From the NCBI GenBank assembly GCA_031841125.1, contig CM063114.1, forward strand, positions 3,844,001 to 3,908,000: DNA of 64,000 nucleotides, given 5' to 3'. Source of the DNA: Acanthococcus lagerstroemiae (Eukaryota; Arthropoda; Insecta; Hemiptera; Eriococcidae). Both the position numbers and the translations under genes were made by a program. A model generated the notes under the pieces. That model was not told the origin of the DNA, did no database searches, and saw only the letters and a list, made by a program, of their open reading frames with translations. This document shows, in pieces, positions 58,741-64,000 of the stretch. Each line of letters starts with the position of its first letter. Positions within the stretch are counted from its first letter, which is position 1.

Positions 58741-60140
58741 TCCTTTTTCTGCGACTACTCAGATACGTCCCTACGGATAGTACCATCCTTCTATTTTTCT
58801 GTGACTTTTCTTTCCCCTCCCAATTTCTCATGAGATGAGTCGACGAACGATTCATGTTGACGTTGATAACCGCGTGTGTGCGTGACCACTTTAAAATATT
58901 CCCGCTTCATTCCCGGCAAGTTGAAATACGATTTGCGAGTTATCAGTGCTGAATATTATTGCGGAATTTGTAATTTTCTTAACTTTTGCACAAAGACTTC
59001 AAATTACGAAATCTTGTTACGCCTGTGATTGTGATTATTAATCGTGCAACAGCATTGTAAATTGTGTGTGTATGTTTTTATACAAAACATGAATTTTTTA
59101 GAAGAGTGTAAATAAATCAGAGAACATAAATCAGTTCCGGCGAATTCTCGAATAGGTACATGTGGTAAGTGTTTAAGAAAAGATTTCTAATCGAATGTAG
59201 TCGTATTGATTCTGTTAAGTTTTGAGGTTATTCCGGAGTTACTAATTTACGTGTTTTTGTTACCCTACTTGGTTTTATGTTTTCTCTGAGTATGTGTTGT
59301 TCTACCATTGAAGTTACTGCAAAGTTGAATATATGTACTTAATACATTTTTCAGAGAGTGAATATACATGGTATTCTAATCCAAGGGCGGGTTTGTGGAG
59401 ACTCTAGAAAGGTTCCTGTCAACATTTGGAAAAACTGTGTAGAATTAATATGTACTTGCTGAAAAATTTGCAAAAGCAAAGTTCTCCTTTGCTTGTTATT
59501 TCAAAAATTGATAGGGTTGATAAAATTAACACTTCATACAATTCACACCCCCCCCCTTTCCAACCAGTCTATGGAAAGAGTCGCCGTGCGCTAATGCTTG
59601 TTGCAAGTAATATTAATTGATGCAGTAAATTCAAAACACGCTTTTAAAATTTTTCACAAAAGATACATAGGTAATGGTAGTATCTTGTTTTATTGCTGAT
59701 TAAATAATATTTTCAGAATCCTTCTTCTTTCCCCCTTCCCTTCCGCCGCGTTTTTTGTTTTTCTCCTCCCGATGAAGTCTGTTCCCTACACCTTTAAGAT
59801 TCTTTTAAAGTTACTTGAGTATAATTTGTGATTATTATTATTCAAACCTGCAAAAGATGTACCACTGAATATCAATAACATACAGATTCTGCAGGCGTTG
59901 GAAGCAACAGAATTTAGTTTCGAGCTTTGGCGCCCATAAGAATTCTTACGTTTTCTTTCTGGTAGTATTTTTGGTAGAGTCCGCAGATGCATTAGTAGAC
60001 AATTTTCATTTCCGATTCTTAATTAGAAAACATCTTTTTGGATATTGCGGACATCGTGGGTCTACTCCTAAATATCATCGCCATTGCTAGACAGTTTCTC
60101 GATGTCTTGGCAAATAATTCGCAGCGGGAACAGAATATTC
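58741..60140. other. Unannotated spacer upstream of RpS16
   Basis: No gene recognised. A C-homopolymer patch near 59545 and pyrimidine-rich stretches near 59720-59770 look like decayed element ends. The frames on both strands (for example 59426-59620 and 59786-59992) have no family resemblance. Confidence 0.4.
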
Positions 60141-60231
60141 CTTGGACGAAAAACGATTGGACAAAAAAAGTTGGACGAAGTGTCACTGGACAATCTTTTT
60201 TGGACGATCTGTCGATTGGACGAAAGGTCGT
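60141..60231 (+). repeat. TTGGACGAAA short-word array
   Basis: Six imperfect copies of a TTGGACGAAA-like word in about 90 bp (TTGGACGAAAAACGA, TTGGACAAAAAAAG, TTGGACGAAGTG, CTGGACAATC, TTGGACGATC, TTGGACGAAAGG), at spacings of about 14-20 bases. Non-coding. Confidence 0.65.
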
Positions 60232-60279
60232 GGAACTGGTGACTCCATGACTGGGAAGGGAGAGGCGTGATAGTGGATG

Positions 60280-61383
60280 AGGCGTATAGGATCAATTCTG
60301 GAGCAGTAATTGAGCATACGGATCACATCAAGCCGAATGTCACACGTTTCGCATATAGGGGGCGGTAGTCGATTGTAGTGGAAGCTATGCGTGAGTATGG
60401 TATGGCCTATCCTGAGACGGAGTATTTTCTCTATTTAGCGCTCTCTGTGGTAAGATGTGTCCCATTCTGCGAGTGTAGGTTTGATTAAGTGTAGATGAGT
60501 CGGAGGGCTTGTTGTCCATTCTTGTTGCCATGTTGCCAGTATTGCTGGTATGAGATCAGTCTTAGTTACATGTTGCTGTCCATCGAGAGCTTGTAATTCG
60601 TATTGCTGCAGTAGTTGCTGGCCGTGTTGACGAAATTCGGAGTATGAAGTGGCACCAGATGTTAGTGTGAAGGCGTTTATGTGGTTTGGTGTTGTGTGAA
60701 CTCGAGAATAGTACAGTAGAGCAACCAAATTTCTGTAATGTTGCAGAGGCATGGTGTTACTTTCTACATTTAGGCTGGTGACGGGGCTGGAGCGTAGGGC
60801 TCCTGTAGCCAGTCTTATAGCAGTGTTCTGTATAGTATTTAGCTGGTTGAGGGTGCTCTGCGAGGCTGTGGAGTAAACGATGTTCTCATAGTCCATAAGT
60901 GAGCGGATGTAGCAGGTTTACAGGCGAAGAAGGCATCTTCTATCCGATCCCCAGTAGGTACCAGAACTTTGAGAATGTTCAACTTTGGAGTACATTTTGT
61001 CTTGAGCTGACGTATGTATGAGGCCCATCTTATCCTGCTATCGAAAATCAGTCCAAAGAAAGTTGTCTCTGTTACATGTTCGAGAGGCTTATTGTAAAGC
61101 TTTAGTTTCAGATTTATTTGGTGCCTCTTTCTGGTGAAGTTTAATATCTTTGCTTTGGTAGATGAAAATTTGAGGCCTCTTTCAGCTCCCCATTTGGTAA
61201 GACGGTCAACGGTGGTCTGTAATTCGATGTTATAGTTCTTTCTGGGTTGAAGAGGCGTAGAAATACTGCCAACTCATCAGCATAGAAGAGATGATGTATA
61301 TTACGAGATAGAGCTTCAGTGATGGAGTTTAGTGCCAAGATGAACAAGACTGGGCTTAATAAGGCCCAACCTAGTAAGACCAA
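60280..61383 (-). pseudogene. LINE (Jockey/I-type, RNase H-bearing) RT 3' fragment
   Basis: Minus strand. In order: LLSPVLFILALNSI and HHLFYADELAVFL (YADD box changed to YADE); then FTRKRHQINLKLKLYNKPL, TFFGLIFDSRIRWASYIRQL and TKCTPKLNILKVL; then YWGSDRRCLLRL, a stop, RSLMDYENIVYSTASQS; then IQNTAIRLATGALRSSPVTS; then WQQEWTTSPP and IKPTLAEWD; and finally LRLRIGHTILTHSFHY with PPPICETCDIRL. This is the RT thumb, the end of an RNase H domain and the C-terminal CxxC tail of a Jockey- or I-like LINE. The RNase H core is deleted, several frameshifts and stops are present, and the 5' RT and endonuclease are missing. Inactive. Confidence 0.8.
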
Positions 61384-61432
61384 TAATTGATTATCATTGC
61401 AGTTATAACTTACTCATAAATTGCTATTTGAA

Positions 61433-61850
61433 CTTTGAGTATAAATCTCCTGGAAGGATAGAAACCATGTTTCCTATGCTGGACTTGTAGAGCGCGCATT
61501 TCTGTCATACAGATGCCCCGGTGCTAATGAGAGCTAATGACTATCATTTTGTTTACAACGGACATTCGCATGACAGAAACGCACGCATCACACGGCACTG
61601 TGATGTTAACCTGAGTTTCCGGAGTTGGTATACCTGCCGGTAATAACGAGGTGATAAGGTACATAAGGGGGATGATTTCACAAAATCATCCCCCTTTCAA
61701 TTCTCATCAGTTGTTCTCGCCATTGTCATCATACGACGATACTAGCGCTACCTAGGTGAAGTTAATATGCCAATAGCGCGCTCTACAGTTCCACGCTAGT
61801 ATAATGTAAATAATCCAATTTCTATCTCACCAGGAGATTTATACTCAAAG
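61433..61850. mobile_element. Short TIR element
   Basis: Inverted ends: CTTTGAGTATAAATCTCCTG on the left and its complement on the right. Further inside, TGTAGAGCGCGC is on the left (about 61486-61497) with its complement near 61775. The TIR is about 70-80 bp with internal mismatches. The outer flanks TTTGAA (left) and TTTGAAC (right) are similar but do not give a clean duplication. There is a perfect hairpin in the middle and no coding capacity. Confidence 0.65.
61665..61696. repeat. Perfect 14-bp stem, 4-base loop hairpin
   Basis: AAGGGGGATGATTT, loop CACA, then the exact complement. It sits near the centre of the TIR element at 61433-61850. It would form in single-stranded DNA or RNA. Confidence 0.85.
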
Positions 61851-62257
61851 TATTTGAACCATATGCTTCACTTTTTATTTACCGAATTTCAAGTCAGGCT
61901 TATTAAATATTAGGTTGGGTCTTATTAGGTTACAGACCCAGCCTTCTTTGGTGCGCTGGCCTTATCTAGTTTTTAAGAAAGGGGTATTTTTATTAGAAGA
62001 TCTGAGGAACCTGGAGTAGTATAGAAAAATTTCAAGCTAGCCAATTTTTAAATATTTCAGTCGACGACTATAACACAAAAAAGGGAAAACATGAAATCAC
62101 TTGCATGAAAGTCTGGAGAGCCAAGACCTTAAATTAGGGCCTTATTGAGCTCACCTACCTTAATACCCGCATGGTGATCACGTCTCACACGACTCACATG
62201 AGCATGTCATACATGCGGAAACTCTTGTAAGCCGATGTTTCGATTTATCGTCATTAT
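61851..62257. other. Unannotated spacer
   Basis: About 61895-61935 (AGGTTGGGTCTTATTAGG) partly complements about 61355-61378, so the TIR element may sit inside a second, larger inverted pair. Otherwise nothing is seen. Confidence 0.4.
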
Positions 62258-62853
62258 CAGGGCTGCAATATTTATGCACAATTCAGTCTAAATAATATGC
62301 CGAAAATATGCGCCAGAATTATAAAATATGCATAAATATGAAAATACAATATGGGTATATCATTTCAAAGGAAAAATTAAGTTGGATTCACTGAGAAAAT
62401 TTTTATCATATTCTAAAATGATCCAGCAAAGTATCTCCTTAAGAGTCTAATCTTCTTTTAATAGGAGATGCACCTAGGAGAATGCACCTATACGTAATTT
62501 CTTGATGATTGATGAATATGACGCTGGCAAGAGAAAGGTTATCTCACGTGCAAAAGCACATATTTTTCTAAAAGCTTTTCTACTGATTCATTAACCATTA
62601 AGTCTTTTTAATTTTCTTTGGAGTCGGACATCATTCTCAGAACTAAAAAATAACTTTATCGGGGGGAGGGGGGGGGAATTGAAAAATAAGCAGAATTGGT
62701 GCAAAATACGCGGTAAATGCCAAAATATGCGAAATATGCAGGATGAAGTGTTGCTCACTTATCTCAGAATTCTGTGATTCGTGAAGATCTTTTGAAACAT
62801 ATACTAATACGCTATAGGTAAAAATATGCATTCGTATAAAACTTGTAACCCTG
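62258..62853. mobile_element. Non-autonomous hAT element with perfect 8-bp target duplication
   Basis: 596 bp flanked by the exact repeat GTCATTAT (62250-62257, 62854-62861). The left end is CAGGGCTGCAATATTTATGC; the right end on the opposite strand is CAGGGTTACAAG, followed by GAATGCATATTTTT. Subterminal regions at both ends repeat AATATGC/GCATATTT words (for example 62298-62345 and 62705-62740), probable transposase-binding repeats. A G-homopolymer at about 62660-62677 may be a later insertion. No transposase. Confidence 0.85.
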
Positions 62854-62861
62854 GTCATTAT

Positions 62862-63170
62862 AATAGAATTTCCCAATACTAAATTCTTTGTTTTTTTCTT
62901 TCAAGGTATAATTTGCTGATTTTTAAATTTTTAAATGGCCATGACTGAAAATAAATGACTTAAATGACTGTTAGACACTTTGATATAACATACTGCACCC
63001 CTCCCCCCAAAAATCCACCAACGCCGATGAATGTAGGTCAACACTACTAAAAAAATCCCCCCCCCCCCGAAAAAAAATTATAGCGACGCCTGTGAATGTA
63101 AATGTTATTACGAAATGAAAGAACTTGCACAAGATAAGGTGAAATGGAGAGTTGCATCAAATAGGTCATA
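62862..63170. other. Spacer with MITE-end remnants
   Basis: C-homopolymer tracts near 63000 and 63056-63069 next to ATAGCGACGCCTG and CCAACGCCGATG resemble decayed ends of the G/C-homopolymer MITE families seen at 148, 15923 and 56628. No complete element could be delimited. Confidence 0.4.
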
Positions 63171-63660
63171 TGGCTGATAACCTAATTATCATCATCAATC
63201 AAATCTAATTCATTAAAAATAGTTAATCAAAAATAATTGATCAGAAATAATCAATGACTTAAAAAAAAATCAATTAAGAATAACTGCAGCATCAAAAATA
63301 ACCAAATAATTAAAAATTATCAAGTTATCAGATAATCAAAAGTAATTAAGAAGTTAAAGAGAGTTAACAAATTAATAATAATCAAGTAATAAAAATATTA
63401 GATTCATTGAAAGTAATTAATTAACTAAATAATTATGAAGTAATCAAGTAATTAAACAACTAAAAATATTTAAATGCAACATAATCGGTACATTAAAAAG
63501 ATTTTGTTGATCAAAAATAATAAAAGTGATTAATTATAAATAATTAGTTGAATGAAAGTGACAAATTCAGTCAACTGAAAATTATTTACCAAAAATGATG
63601 ATTAATCATATTATGTATCCAGTTAATTGAAAATAATTGATTTATTTGAAAAAATTAGCT
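63171..63660. repeat. AT-rich AATTAATCAAAA-type array
   Basis: About 490 bp of imperfect words such as AATAATCAA, AATTAATCAAA, AAAATAATTGA and GTAATTAA with little else. It is a degenerate short-word satellite analogous in structure to the gactc and ggctccg arrays. Non-coding. Confidence 0.65.
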
Positions 63661-64000
63661 TTTTATATGCGCATTAAGCTGCAACGGAGTGTTTTTCATC
63701 GATTTTTAAAATCAGTTATTGTTTTCTTCGAATTTGGGACTGTCGATTTGTGAATGCATTTGAATCAGCCGATGGTTAAACTACTTGAATCACTATTTTG
63801 AAATTTTGCAGGAGACACAAAAAACGTTTTACAGCGGTCTCAATAAAGGTACAGTTTTTGTTAGAATTGATTTGTGCAAAGAAACGATTTTCCTAAAAAT
63901 GTGACTTAAGTGGTTTTGCAAATGACCGATTCATTTTATTTGTTCAATTTTTTCAAGACGACTCATCGACGAGCGGGAAATGAGTGTACTGCGTTTCAAA
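63661..64000. other. Window edge, unannotated
   Basis: Ordinary non-repetitive DNA up to the end of the window. No gene or exon could be supported. Confidence 0.4.

Overview
The window is AT-rich nuclear DNA of an animal, almost certainly an insect. Seven protein-coding genes have short GT-AG introns and insect-like products. They sit beside hAT, Tc1/mariner, pogo-like and Helitron remnants and R1-like, RTE-like and RNase H-bearing LINE fragments. The order cannot be fixed from sequence alone; the hAT transposase remnants read like hemipteran ones, which is a weak hint. No bacterial, organellar or viral segment was seen.

Left half (1-34406): no complete host gene. The first coding exon of a conventional protein kinase C lies on the minus strand at 34407-34591 and is followed by a good splice donor. 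No later PKC exon was recognised to its left, so most or all of the left 34 kb may be PKC intron 1. It is filled with mobile-element debris: a 246-bp hAT MITE, a 1.4-kb fold-back with long inverted repeats, a Tc1/mariner-type fold-back, R1-like retroelement tails and a frameshifted R1-like RT copy, a broken Helitron helicase, a hAT relic, and a nearly identical tandem duplication of about 3.78 kb (22689-26468 and 26849-30631). Several degenerate arrays of a short 'gactc' word also occur.

Right half (34407-58443): a compact housekeeping cluster. RBM19/Mrd1 (minus, 17 exons, six RRMs, 857 aa) diverges from THOC5 (plus, 15 exons, 675 aa). THOC5 converges with a 299-aa TOX-like C-terminal protein that has no HMG box. 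That gene diverges from USP46/USP12 (plus, 9 coding exons, 365 aa). USP46 converges with the SAGA subunit gene SUPT7L (minus, 8 exons, 355 aa), and RpS16 (minus, 5 coding exons, 159 aa) lies upstream of SUPT7L in the same orientation. I assembled the exon chains by hand; every internal junction keeps frame and each spliced total is a multiple of three. The products serve ribosome biogenesis and translation (RBM19, RpS16), mRNA export (THOC5), transcription (SUPT7L, probably the TOX-like protein) and deubiquitination (USP46). They look like an ordinary gene-dense island, not an operon.

Right edge (58444-64000): a fragmented RNase H-bearing LINE on the minus strand, a TIR element with an internal perfect hairpin, a 596-bp hAT element with a perfect 8-bp target duplication, and AT-rich simple repeats.

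Most notable: an identical 14-bp motif reading outward in both arms of the RBM19/THOC5 divergent promoter; several hAT MITEs with clear 8-bp duplications; degenerate short-word arrays that switch strand part-way; and R1-like tails that also occur inverted at the left side of the RT copy.
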